Part shown: piece by piece, positions 1 through 5,654 of the stretch | How the letters are laid out: every line of letters starts with the position of its first letter | Position numbering within the stretch: the stretch's first letter is position 1 | Source of the DNA: Syntrophaceae bacterium | Lineage (GTDB): Bacteria; Desulfobacterota; Syntrophia; Syntrophales; UBA5619 | Assembly (NCBI GenBank): GCA_919902745.1 | Contig: CAKKRN010000191.1 | Span: forward strand, 1 to 6,654 | DNA length: 6,654 bases | Reading direction: 5' to 3' | The notes under the pieces: model-generated | Seen by the model: the letters and a program-made list of their open reading frames with translations, nothing else | Database searches by the model: none | What the model was told of the DNA's origin: nothing | Position numbers and translations under genes: made by a program

Positions 1-3
1 ATC

Positions 4-1158
4 ATGGCAGAGGGGAAAATCCGTTCGACCGATGAGAAGTTCATGCGCCGGGCCCTCACGCTGGCCCGGAAAGGGGAAGGAAGCGTCAGCCCGAATCCGC
101 TGGTCGGCGCCGTCATCGTCCGAGAGGGCCGGATAATCGGCGAAGGCTGGCACCGCTGCTGCGGTGAAAATCACGCGGAGATCAACGCCATCCGGGACGC
201 GACGGAAACCGTCGCGGGGGCGACCTTCTACATCACGCTGGAGCCGTGCAGCCATCACGGCCGGACTCCCCCGTGCGCGGAGGCCCTGATCGCGTGCCGC
301 CCCGGCCGCGTGGTCGTCGGCACCGTCGATCCCAACCCCCTCGTCTCCGGGAGGGGCATCGAGGCCCTCCGGCAGAGCGGCATCGAAACAGAGGTCGGCC
401 TCCTCGAGGAGGCCTGCCGGGAGAGCAACCGAATCTTTTTCAAATACATCCGTACCGGCCTTCCCTATGTCACCCTCAAGTTCGCACAGACCCTCGACGG
501 CAGGATTGCCGCCGCCTCGGGCCACTCGCGCTGGATCAGCTCGCCCCCGTCGCTTCGCTTCGCCCACCGTTTGCGGGCGGTCCACGACGCGATCCTCGTC
601 GGCGCCGACACGGTTCGGATGGACAATCCGGAGCTGACCTGCCGCCTCGTCCGGGGCCGGAACCCGCTGCGGATCGTCGTGGATTCCGTTCTCAGGCTCT
701 CGCCGGATGCCACCATTTTTTCAGACGGAAAACGGACGGTCGCGGTTGCGACGCGCCGCGCCCCTGTGGAGAATCGGCGTCTTCTGGAGAAGAAGGGAGT
801 CGAGGTCCTGGAGATCGGGGAGGATCCGGCGGGACGCGTCGATCTCCACCAACTCCTGACCGTTCTGGGAAAGCGGAAGATCTCTTCCGTTCTGGTCGAA
901 GGCGGCGCCGCCGTGGCCACCGCATTTCTGAAGGGAAACCTCGTAAACCGCCTGTTGATCGTCCTCGCCCCGAAGATCGTCGGTGGAGGGGTCAACGCCG
1001 TCGGCGACCTGGGCATCCGGCGGATGGACGACGCCCTCGGTTTTTCTTTTCAACGGTTCACCCGCTGCGGGGCAGATCTCATCCTCGATGCCCGGATCGG
1101 CTGCCCAACGATAGAACCAGCCGCTCCGCCGCCCGGATCCCGTCGAGGGCGGAGCTGA
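4..1158 (+). CDS. ribD: RibD: bifunctional diaminohydroxyphosphoribosylaminopyrimidine deaminase / 5-amino-6-(5-phosphoribosylamino)uracil reductase
   Basis: This cytosolic enzyme catalyses the second and third steps of riboflavin synthesis: deamination of the pyrimidine made from GTP, then NADPH-dependent reduction of its ribosyl side chain. The N-terminal deaminase domain (about residues 12-150) shows the zinc site: HAE at 57-59 (His ligand and catalytic Glu) and PCSHHGRTPPC at 81-91 (Cys82 and Cys91 ligands). The reductase domain (about 153-366) shows TLKFAQTLDGRIA at 157-169, SRWIS at 175-179, GADTV at 200-204 and VEGGAA at 298-303. The 384 residues slightly exceed E. coli RibD (about 367); the excess is a Pro/Arg-rich tail encoded opposite the convergent neighbour. 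The ATG at base 4 is the first available; Met14 is an alternative start, and the upstream ribosome binding site lies outside the window. No ribE, ribBA or ribH follows, so ribD is apparently separated from the usual downstream rib genes. Confidence 0.96.
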   Translation: MAEGKIRSTDEKFMRRALTLARKGEGSVSPNPLVGAVIVREGRIIGEGWHRCCGENHAEINAIRDATETVAGATFYITLEPCSHHGRTPPCAEALIACRPGRVVVGTVDPNPLVSGRGIEALRQSGIETEVGLLEEACRESNRIFFKYIRTGLPYVTLKFAQTLDGRIAAASGHSRWISSPPSLRFAHRLRAVHDAILVGADTVRMDNPELTCRLVRGRNPLRIVVDSVLRLSPDATIFSDGKRTVAVATRRAPVENRRLLEKKGVEVLEIGEDPAGRVDLHQLLTVLGKRKISSVLVEGGAAVATAFLKGNLVNRLLIVLAPKIVGGGVNAVGDLGIRRMDDALGFSFQRFTRCGADLILDARIGCPTIEPAAPPPGSRRGRS

Positions 1159-2707
1159 TGATCCCGCCGGCGTAACCGGCCCCCTCCCCGCAGGGATAGA
1201 GCCCCGTCAGGTTCACGCCCTGCCCGTCCTCGCCCCGGGTGATCCGGACCGGCGAAGAGGTTCGGGTCTCCACGCCGATGAGGATCGCCTCTCCGGTGAT
1301 GAATCCCGGCATCTTCCGTTCGAATTCGGCAAAGCCCCGTTTCAGCCCCTCCACGACAAAGGGAGGGAGAACCTCCCGCAGGTCCGCCCCCTTGACGCCC
1401 GGCAGAAAACTGCACCTCCCGATCGGCGAATGATTTTTTCCCGACAGGAAATCGGTCAGCCGCTGCGCCGGGGCGCAGTAATCCGAGCCTCCCGCCAGAA
1501 AGGCCCTCTCCTCCCAATGCCGGCGGAAGGCCAACCCCGCGAGCGGTCCTTCTCCCCCGAGGTCCTCGCTTTGGACATTGACGACCACCGCACTGTTCGC
1601 GCAGGGGCTCTCCCGCCGGAGACGGCTCATTCCGTTCGTGATCACGCCGCCGGCCTCCGCACTGCACCCGATCACATGCCCGCCGGGACACATGCAGAAG
1701 GAATAGCAGGAGCGGTTCAGCGCCCCGACCTTCGCCGTGAGGAAATAATCCGCGGGGGGCAGGTCCGGATGGCCCGCCCATCGTCCGTACTGGATACGGT
1801 TGATCAGTTCCTGGGGATGTTCGACACGGAGACCGATCGCAAACGGTTTGGGCGCCAGCGCAACCCCCCTCTCCGCCAGTTTCCGGTAGGTATCGGCGGC
1901 GGACTGACCGGTTGCGAGAATGAGATGGCCCGTCCTGATCTCTTCGGAATCGTTTACGACAATGCCGACAAGGCCTCCCCGATGGATCCGAAAGTCGGTC
2001 ACGCGCGCGCCGAAACGGACCTCGCCGCCCAGACCGATCAGCCGCTTCCGGAGATTGACGACAACCTCCCGCAGGCGGTCCGTTCCGATGTGAGGACGGG
2101 CATCCACGAGGATTTCGGCCGGCGCCCCCATATCCACAAGAACCCGCTTGACCCGGGAGGCGCAGGGGTTTTTGACGCGGCTGGTCAGCTTGCCGTCGGA
2201 AAAGGTTCCCGCCCCGCCCTCGCCGAAGTGGACGTGACTTTCGGGATTCAGGATCCCCTGTTCCCAGAAGGCGCGGACATCGGCAAGCCTCTCCGGAACA
2301 GCCCTGCCCCGCTCCAGCAGAAGGACGGGAACCCCCTTTTCGGCAAGGGTCAGGGCGGCAAAAAGCCCCGCCGGCCCGCAGCCGGCCACGACCGGCCTTC
2401 GCTCGAAAACAGCAGAGCCGGCGGACGCTCCCCGGGACTCATCCGGACTATCCGCCTCTTCGGTCACGCTGACCCCCGCCGTCTCCCGTTCCGGCGCCGG
2501 TCGCCAATCCACGCCGTCCGCCAGGCGGACAACGAGCAGATAGACAAAGCGGGGCGGACGGGTGCGCCGCGCATCGATCGAGCGGCGGATCACCCGGATA
2601 TCGGCGATCGCCCCGTCGGGAAGGCCGAGAAGGGAGGCGACCCGGATGGGCAGAAGAGCCTCCCGCTCGCCGAGGGCAAGTGTCAAACCATTGATCTTCA
2701 AGACCAT
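1079..2707 (-). CDS. NAD(P)/FAD-dependent dehydrogenase, COG2509 type
   Basis: A 542-residue flavoprotein of a widespread family with no settled substrate. An N-terminal alpha/beta region (about 1-65, with SIDARRTRPPRFVYLLVV at 43-60) is typical of the family. A low-complexity, variable linker (about 70-103) precedes the Rossmann FAD motif GCGPAGLFAALTLAEKG at 109-125, with the acidic end of the fold at LLERG 130-134. Further family motifs are HFGEGGAGTFSDGKLTSR (160-177), ATGQSA (265-270), CYSFCMCPGGHVIG (334-347), GVETRTSSPVRI (478-489) and a C-terminal FAD-contacting segment GLYPCGEGAGYAGG (502-515). No signal peptide or membrane segment is evident, so it is probably cytosolic. On the minus strand GGTGA lies 7 bases before the ATG. 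The gene converges on ribD, overlapping it by 80 bp, and diverges from the NusG paralog. Family assignment is firm; the biochemical reaction is unknown to me. Confidence 0.9.
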   Translation of the reverse strand: MVLKINGLTLALGEREALLPIRVASLLGLPDGAIADIRVIRRSIDARRTRPPRFVYLLVVRLADGVDWRPAPERETAGVSVTEEADSPDESRGASAGSAVFERRPVVAGCGPAGLFAALTLAEKGVPVLLLERGRAVPERLADVRAFWEQGILNPESHVHFGEGGAGTFSDGKLTSRVKNPCASRVKRVLVDMGAPAEILVDARPHIGTDRLREVVVNLRKRLIGLGGEVRFGARVTDFRIHRGGLVGIVVNDSEEIRTGHLILATGQSAADTYRKLAERGVALAPKPFAIGLRVEHPQELINRIQYGRWAGHPDLPPADYFLTAKVGALNRSCYSFCMCPGGHVIGCSAEAGGVITNGMSRLRRESPCANSAVVVNVQSEDLGGEGPLAGLAFRRHWEERAFLAGGSDYCAPAQRLTDFLSGKNHSPIGRCSFLPGVKGADLREVLPPFVVEGLKRGFAEFERKMPGFITGEAILIGVETRTSSPVRITRGEDGQGVNLTGLYPCGEGAGYAGGIISSALDGIRAAERLVLSLGSRSGHRG

Positions 2708-2720
2708 TGCGTTTTCACCG

Positions 2721-2747
2721 TTGAAAAAGGGAAAATATTGTTATAGA
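2721..2747 (+). promoter_or_regulatory. Candidate sigma-70-like promoter for the NusG paralog
   Basis: TTGAAA (2721-2726) resembles a -35 element and TATAGA (2742-2747) a -10 element, in the only AT-rich pocket upstream of the gene. The 15-bp spacer is shorter than the preferred 17 bp, so this is a weak prediction. Transcription from here would leave a leader of roughly 55-60 bases before the ATG at 2811. Confidence 0.25.
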
Positions 2748-2798
2748 GACTCAATCAATGCGCGGAACGGGCGGATCGCGTTGATCTGCCTCCCGCCG

Positions 2799-2804
2799 AA
2801 AGGA
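2799..2804 (+). promoter_or_regulatory. Ribosome binding site fixing the NusG paralog start
   Basis: AAAGGA lies 6 bases before the ATG at 2811. The reading frame stays open upstream to 2562, but that extension lies antisense to the dehydrogenase and has no NusG similarity. The site therefore supports the short start, MSWYAVHTRS. Confidence 0.7.
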
Positions 2805-2810
2805 AAATCG

Positions 2811-3314
2811 ATGTCCTGGTATGCCGTCCATACGCGAAGCCGTCACGAAGACCGGGCCTGCCTCGGTCTTCTGCAAAAGTCCTTTCACGCCTTTTTACCC
2901 AAAATGGAGGTGTGGAGCAAGCGGAAAGACCGGCGGAAGAAAATCATGATCCCGATGTTTCCGGGGTATCTTTTCGTCGAACTCCCCACGCTGGACAATG
3001 AAATCAAGGTGGACGTCCTGAAGACCTTCGGCGTCGTGCGCATCCTCGGAAAGCCCAGAAGCGCGGACCCGATCGCGGTCCCCGACGACAAGATCGACGC
3101 CATCCGGCGGATCGTCGATTCGAGGGTGGAGGTGAAGCAACTCCAGTACCCGAAGGTCGGCGAACCGGCCCGCATCGTCGACGGCCCCTTCAAGGGGGTC
3201 GAAGGCCTGGTCCTGAAAACAGACTATGCAAAAGAACTCTTCGTGATCTCCATCGAACTTCTCCAGCGTTCCGTCGCGATCAAACTGGAAGGATTTCAGA
3301 TCGCCAGACTCTGA
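2811..3314 (+). CDS. NusG-family transcription antiterminator paralog (UpxY/RfaH/LoaP-like)
   Basis: A 167-residue NusG-like protein expected to bind RNA polymerase and alter pausing or termination on a particular operon. The NGN domain (about 2-105) begins WYAVHTRSRHED and contains PMFPGYLFVELP at 48-59, matching the conserved PxFPGY core of NusG proteins; the basic KRKDRRKK at 37-44 is typical of specialised paralogs. A linker leads to a KOW motif, VGEPARIVDGPFKGVEGLVL at 116-135, ending in a short beta segment. Housekeeping NusG is normally encoded beside secE and the ribosomal proteins L11/L1, which are absent here, so this is read as a specialised paralog. Such paralogs usually control long surface-polysaccharide or secondary-metabolite operons. 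Here the next genes downstream are 2-oxoacid oxidoreductase subunits 217 bp away. Whether that operon is its target is inference; it may act elsewhere. I see no copy of the E. coli ops element. Confidence 0.88.
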   Translation: MSWYAVHTRSRHEDRACLGLLQKSFHAFLPKMEVWSKRKDRRKKIMIPMFPGYLFVELPTLDNEIKVDVLKTFGVVRILGKPRSADPIAVPDDKIDAIRRIVDSRVEVKQLQYPKVGEPARIVDGPFKGVEGLVLKTDYAKELFVISIELLQRSVAIKLEGFQIARL

Positions 3315-3337
3315 TCCGGATACTCCCCGTTCCGGAT
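3314..3337 (+). terminator. Stem-loop immediately after the NusG paralog stop codon
   Basis: ATCCGGA (3314-3320) and TCCGGAT (3331-3337) form a perfect 7-bp stem with a 10-base loop, beginning on the last base of the stop codon. No T-run follows directly (the next T-rich stretch starts about 14 bases later), so a classical intrinsic terminator is not supported. It may be a 3'-end-protecting hairpin or chance. Confidence 0.25.
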
Positions 3338-3407
3338 GACATCGGGCGCTTTATTGATTTTCCCTTGACTTTCCCCCGCGGATGCGCCAGAAAGTCCGGT
3401 CATGCGT

Positions 3408-3429
3408 GGGAAGCGTCCCTTATTTTTTT
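3408..3429 (+). terminator. Possible weak intrinsic terminator
   Basis: GGGA (3408-3411) pairs with TCCC (3416-3419) around a 4-base loop, and seven T follow at 3423-3429. The T-run is good, but the stem is only 4 bp and cannot be extended because a T faces a T. It could attenuate read-through from the NusG paralog, or be a chance T-tract. Confidence 0.22.
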
Positions 3430-3449
3430 AATGGCGTCGGACAAATGGC

Positions 3450-3474
3450 GGGGACAGATTTGAAATCTGTCCCC
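3450..3474. repeat. Perfect 25-bp palindrome, REP-like repeat
   Basis: The arm GGGGACAGATTT (3450-3461) is followed by one central G and then its exact reverse complement (3463-3474). In RNA this would fold as an 11-bp stem with a 3-base loop. It lies 57 bases before the start of the ferredoxin gene. From memory, the element is like dispersed palindromes found in intergenic DNA of many deltaproteobacteria and other bacteria, often around REP-associated tyrosine transposase genes. There is only one copy in this window, so dispersal cannot be shown here. It has no adjoining T-run, so it is not a standard terminator. A role as an operator or processing hairpin is possible. Confidence 0.7.
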
Positions 3475-3517
3475 AACGGAAATTTCCCAATCGCAGACAT
3501 CGGCCGCAGCTTTTTTT

Positions 3518-3523
3518 AGGAGA
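3518..3523 (+). promoter_or_regulatory. Ribosome binding site supporting a TTG start
   Basis: AGGAGA lies 8 bases before the TTG at 3532. A second AGGAG at 3525-3529 is only 2 bases from that TTG and is too close to be used. There is no in-frame ATG or GTG start before the first cluster cysteines, so the TTG is accepted. Confidence 0.65.
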
Positions 3524-3531
3524 CAGGAGCG

Positions 3532-3744
3532 TTGAAAGGACATATCATCATCGACAGGGAGCTGTGCAAGGAGTGCCATCTCTGCATTCACGCATGCAAA
3601 AAGGGGCTGATCACCCCCTCAAACGAATACAATTCCCGGGGCTACCGCCCGGTCTGTTTCAAGGAAGAGGGGGACGAATGCACCGGTTGCACCCTGTGCG
3701 CGATCACCTGTCCGGATATCGCGATCGAGGTTTACCGTGAATAA
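3532..3744 (+). CDS. Ferredoxin-type (delta) subunit of 2-oxoacid:ferredoxin oxidoreductase, 2[4Fe-4S]
   Basis: This 70-residue protein carries two 4Fe-4S cluster motifs: CX2CX2CX3C at Cys12, 15, 18 and 22, and CX2CX2CX3CP at Cys50, 53, 56 and 60. It should relay electrons from the catalytic subunits to soluble ferredoxin. The first motif lacks the usual Pro after its last Cys (Lys23 instead), and the two are separated by an insertion of about 27 residues with one extra cysteine (Cys42). Both features are common in small KorD/VorC-type subunits. It starts with TTG and overlaps the alpha-subunit start by 8 bases, indicating translational coupling. It is the first gene of the operon, in the order delta-alpha-beta-gamma. 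Substrate class, and hence the choice between korD and vor/ior names, cannot be decided from this subunit. Confidence 0.9.
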   Translation: MKGHIIIDRELCKECHLCIHACKKGLITPSNEYNSRGYRPVCFKEEGDECTGCTLCAITCPDIAIEVYRE

Positions 3745-4813
3745 AGTGCTGATGCAGGGAAACAAGATCATCGGAGAGGCCGCCATTCGGGCGGGATGCC
3801 GCTTTTACGCGGGCTATCCCATCACCCCGCAGAACGAAATTCCGGAATACATGGCCGAGCGCCTGCGCGAGGTCGAAGGGGGCGTTTTCATCCAGTCGGA
3901 AAGCGAGGTTGCGGCCATCCACATGGTGATCGGGGCCAGCGCCGCCGGCGCCCGCTCGATGACCTCCTCGTCAAGCCCGGGAATCTCGCTCAAACAGGAG
4001 GGGATCTCCTCGCTGGCGGCTTGCGAACTTCCCGCCGTGATCGTCAACATGATGCGGGGCGGTCCGGGGTTGGGCAACATCAGCCCGTCCCAGGGGGACT
4101 ACTTCCAGGCCACCAGGGGCGGCGGTCACGGAGATTATCGCGTCATCGTTCTCGGCCCCGATTCGGCTCAGGAGTTGGCCGACCTGACGATGGACGCGTT
4201 CGACCTTGCCGACCGGTACCGGACGCCGGTCATGATCCTCGCCGACGGCATGATGGGACAGATGATGGAGCCGGTGATCTTCAAGACGCCGAAACCGAGG
4301 GCCTATCCGGAAAGCTTCATCATGAAGGGAGCGGGCGCCGGCAAGAGCAAGATCATTCGGGGATTGATCCTCGACCCTCTGGACATGGAGGAACACAACT
4401 GGACGCTCGACCGGAAGTACCAGGTGATCGCCCGGAAGGAAACCCGCCATGAGCTCTACAAAGCGGATGACGCGGAATTAATCCTCGTTGCCTACGGGAC
4501 GGGCGCCCGGATCGCCAAAGGCGCCATCAAACGCCTGCGCGAGTCGGGGCTGCGGGTCGGGCTTTTCCGCCCCATCACACTCTGGCCCTTCCCGACGAAC
4601 GAGCTTCGGGATCTCGCGAAAAAGATTGAAAACTTTCTCGTTTTTGAGATGAGTACCGGTCAGATGGTGGAGGATGTTCGTCTCGCCATTCAGGGGCGCG
4701 CCCGGATCGGCTTCCACGGCCGTCCCGGCGGCGTGGTGCCGACCCCCGTTGAACTGGCCAACGTCGTCATGCGCAAGTATGACCGTAAGGAAGGGATCAT
4801 CGACCACTATTAG
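3737..4813 (+). CDS. vorB: 2-oxoacid:ferredoxin oxidoreductase alpha subunit (VorB/KorA type)
   Basis: This 358-residue alpha subunit pairs with the TPP-binding beta subunit to oxidise a 2-oxoacid with CoA, giving acyl-CoA, CO2 and reduced ferredoxin. Domain I (about 1-180) contains the family motif GYPITPQNEIPEYM at 26-39, whose YPITP lies near the TPP/substrate pocket. It also holds SSSSPGISLKQEGIS (77-91) and MMRGGPGLGNISPSQGDYFQ (105-124), strongly typical of the subunit annotated as 3-methyl-2-oxobutanoate dehydrogenase VorB. The C-terminal transketolase-like domain (about 245-345) includes VAYGTGARIAKGAI and LFRPITLWPFP (277-287). The length fits the family. The GTG start at 3737 has GAGG 6 bases upstream and overlaps the ferredoxin gene by 8 bases; an ATG at 3752 is a less likely alternative. 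Branched-chain 2-oxoacids are the family-name substrate, but 2-oxoglutarate or others remain possible, so the symbol is tentative. Confidence 0.93.
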   Translation: MNKVLMQGNKIIGEAAIRAGCRFYAGYPITPQNEIPEYMAERLREVEGGVFIQSESEVAAIHMVIGASAAGARSMTSSSSPGISLKQEGISSLAACELPAVIVNMMRGGPGLGNISPSQGDYFQATRGGGHGDYRVIVLGPDSAQELADLTMDAFDLADRYRTPVMILADGMMGQMMEPVIFKTPKPRAYPESFIMKGAGAGKSKIIRGLILDPLDMEEHNWTLDRKYQVIARKETRHELYKADDAELILVAYGTGARIAKGAIKRLRESGLRVGLFRPITLWPFPTNELRDLAKKIENFLVFEMSTGQMVEDVRLAIQGRARIGFHGRPGGVVPTPVELANVVMRKYDRKEGIIDHY

Positions 4814-4818
4814 TCACC

Positions 4819-4837
4819 CGCCGTTCCCATGATGGCG
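4819..4837 (+). other. Small intercistronic hairpin between alpha and beta genes
   Basis: CGCCGTT (4819-4825) can pair with GATGGCG (4831-4837) as RNA, giving 7 pairs, two of them G-U, around a 5-base loop. It begins 5 bases after the alpha stop codon, in the only sizeable gap (52 bp) among the first four operon genes. No T-run follows, so it is not a terminator. It could influence processing or relative subunit expression, or be chance. Confidence 0.3.
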
Positions 4838-4865
4838 ATAACGACTTGAAACAATCAGGGATTTT

Positions 4866-5654
4866 ATGATGAAAAAAGTTTTCGGCAGACCCCAAAGCAT
4901 GAAGAAAAACATCTTTCACTATTGTGCGGGATGCGGTCACAGCATCGCCCACCGGCTGATCGCCGAGGTGATCGATGAACTGGACATCCGCGGCATCACG
5001 ATCGGCGTCCCGCCGGCGGGATGCGCCGTTCTCGCCTACAACTATTTTGATATCGACATGATCGAAGCGCAGCACGGACGGGGACCGGCCACAGCGACCG
5101 GGATCAAGCGGGTTCTACCGGACCGCATCGTCTTTTCCTACCAGGGGGACGGCGATCTGGCCGCCATCGGCATCGCGGAAAGCTTCCATGCGGCCAACCG
5201 CGGGGAGAACATCACCGTCGTCTTCATCAACAACGCCGTGTACGGCATGACCGGCGGCCAGATGGCCCCGACCTCCATGCTGGGCCAGAAGACAACGACC
5301 TCGCCGGCGGGAAGAAACAATGTTCTGGACGGCTACCCGATCCAGGTCTCCGAGATCTTCTCGCTGCTTCCCGGAACGGCCTACATCGAACGATGCACGG
5401 TCAACTCCCCGGCCAGCATTCTCAAGACCCGGAAGGCGATCCGCAAGGCGTTCCAGTATCAGATCGACGGCCTCGGCTTTTCCCTCGTCGAGATCCTCTC
5501 CCCCTGTCCGACGAACTGGAAGATGACGCCGATCGAATCCTGCCGCTGGATCGACGAGGTGATGAGCAAATCGTTCCCCCTCGGCGTCATCAAGGATCTC
5601 CCGGCCGCAGCGAAAGGAGAACGTAAGAAGGGGGAACAGCGCCATGATGGTTAA
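4866..5654 (+). CDS. 2-oxoacid:ferredoxin oxidoreductase beta subunit, TPP-binding
   Basis: This 262-residue catalytic subunit binds thiamine pyrophosphate and probably a proximal 4Fe-4S cluster. The TPP/Mg motif starts with GDGD at 94-97 and ends with NN at 122-123, within IGIAESFHAANRGENITVVF. The flanking YGMTGGQMAPTS (126-137) and GQKTTTSPAGR (140-150) are characteristic of KorB/VorA-type subunits. Cys20 and Cys23 (CAGCGH), Cys53 (PPAGC) and Cys214 (SPCPTNW) match the four cluster-ligand cysteines of pyruvate:ferredoxin oxidoreductase, so the cluster is probably intact. AGGGA at 4857-4861 lies 4 bases before the ATG at 4866 and 7 before the adjacent ATG at 4869; the second may be the true start, changing the protein by one Met. 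The basic C-terminal tail (GERKKGEQRHDG) runs into the gamma gene, which overlaps by 11 bases. The substrate is not determined. Confidence 0.94.
   Translation: MMKKVFGRPQSMKKNIFHYCAGCGHSIAHRLIAEVIDELDIRGITIGVPPAGCAVLAYNYFDIDMIEAQHGRGPATATGIKRVLPDRIVFSYQGDGDLAAIGIAESFHAANRGENITVVFINNAVYGMTGGQMAPTSMLGQKTTTSPAGRNNVLDGYPIQVSEIFSLLPGTAYIERCTVNSPASILKTRKAIRKAFQYQIDGLGFSLVEILSPCPTNWKMTPIESCRWIDEVMSKSFPLGVIKDLPAAAKGERKKGEQRHDG

Larger units (their letters stand above)
2708..2810. promoter_or_regulatory. Divergent intergenic region between the dehydrogenase and the NusG paralog
   Basis: This 103-bp stretch separates two divergently oriented start codons and must hold the leftward and rightward initiation signals unless transcription enters from further away. 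Its left half is clearly AT-richer than the surrounding genes. For the rightward gene a weak sigma-70-like pair can be drawn: TTGAAA at 2721-2726 and TATAGA at 2742-2747, but the 15-bp spacer is short. On the minus strand I found no convincing -35/-10 pair. No clear operator-type inverted repeat was seen. Confidence 0.4.
3315..3531. other. Non-coding leader between the NusG paralog and the oxidoreductase operon
   Basis: No gene was found in these 217 bp. From left to right it contains most of a 7-bp stem-loop (3314-3337), a TTGACT at 3365-3370 that could be a -35 element but has no good -10 partner (CAGAAA at 3388-3393 is poor), and a 4-bp stem GGGA/TCCC (3408-3419) followed by seven T at 3423-3429 that might act as a weak terminator. 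Then come a perfect palindrome (3450-3474), a second T-run (3511-3517) and the AGGAGA ribosome binding site of the next gene. The operon promoter is probably here, but I cannot place it with confidence. No sigma-54 type -24/-12 element was seen. Confidence 0.5.

Noticed and set aside
246..1175. 309-codon open frame on the plus strand inside ribD
   Set aside because: Out-of-frame shadow of a GC-rich gene. The translation is Arg/Pro/Gly-rich without motifs, and ribD occupies the DNA.
1430..2746. 438-codon open frame on the plus strand
   Set aside because: It lies antisense to the FAD dehydrogenase, whose family motifs are unmistakable. Its translation has shadow-like composition (rich in Arg, Pro, Gly, Asp) and no recognisable domain.
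2562..2810. N-terminal extension of the NusG paralog
   Set aside because: The frame is open, but the extension is antisense to the dehydrogenase and its promoter region. NusG similarity begins at the ATG at 2811, which has its own ribosome binding site.
3315..3531. RfaH ops element or sigma-54 promoter in the leader
   Set aside because: No match to the GGCGGTAG core of ops and no TGGC/TTGC pair at the required spacing was found.
3400..3591. 63-codon minus-strand frame containing GDRFQICPRH
   Set aside because: The peptide simply translates the palindromic repeat at 3450-3474 plus the start of the ferredoxin gene. Such peptides are typical spurious predictions from this type of repeat.
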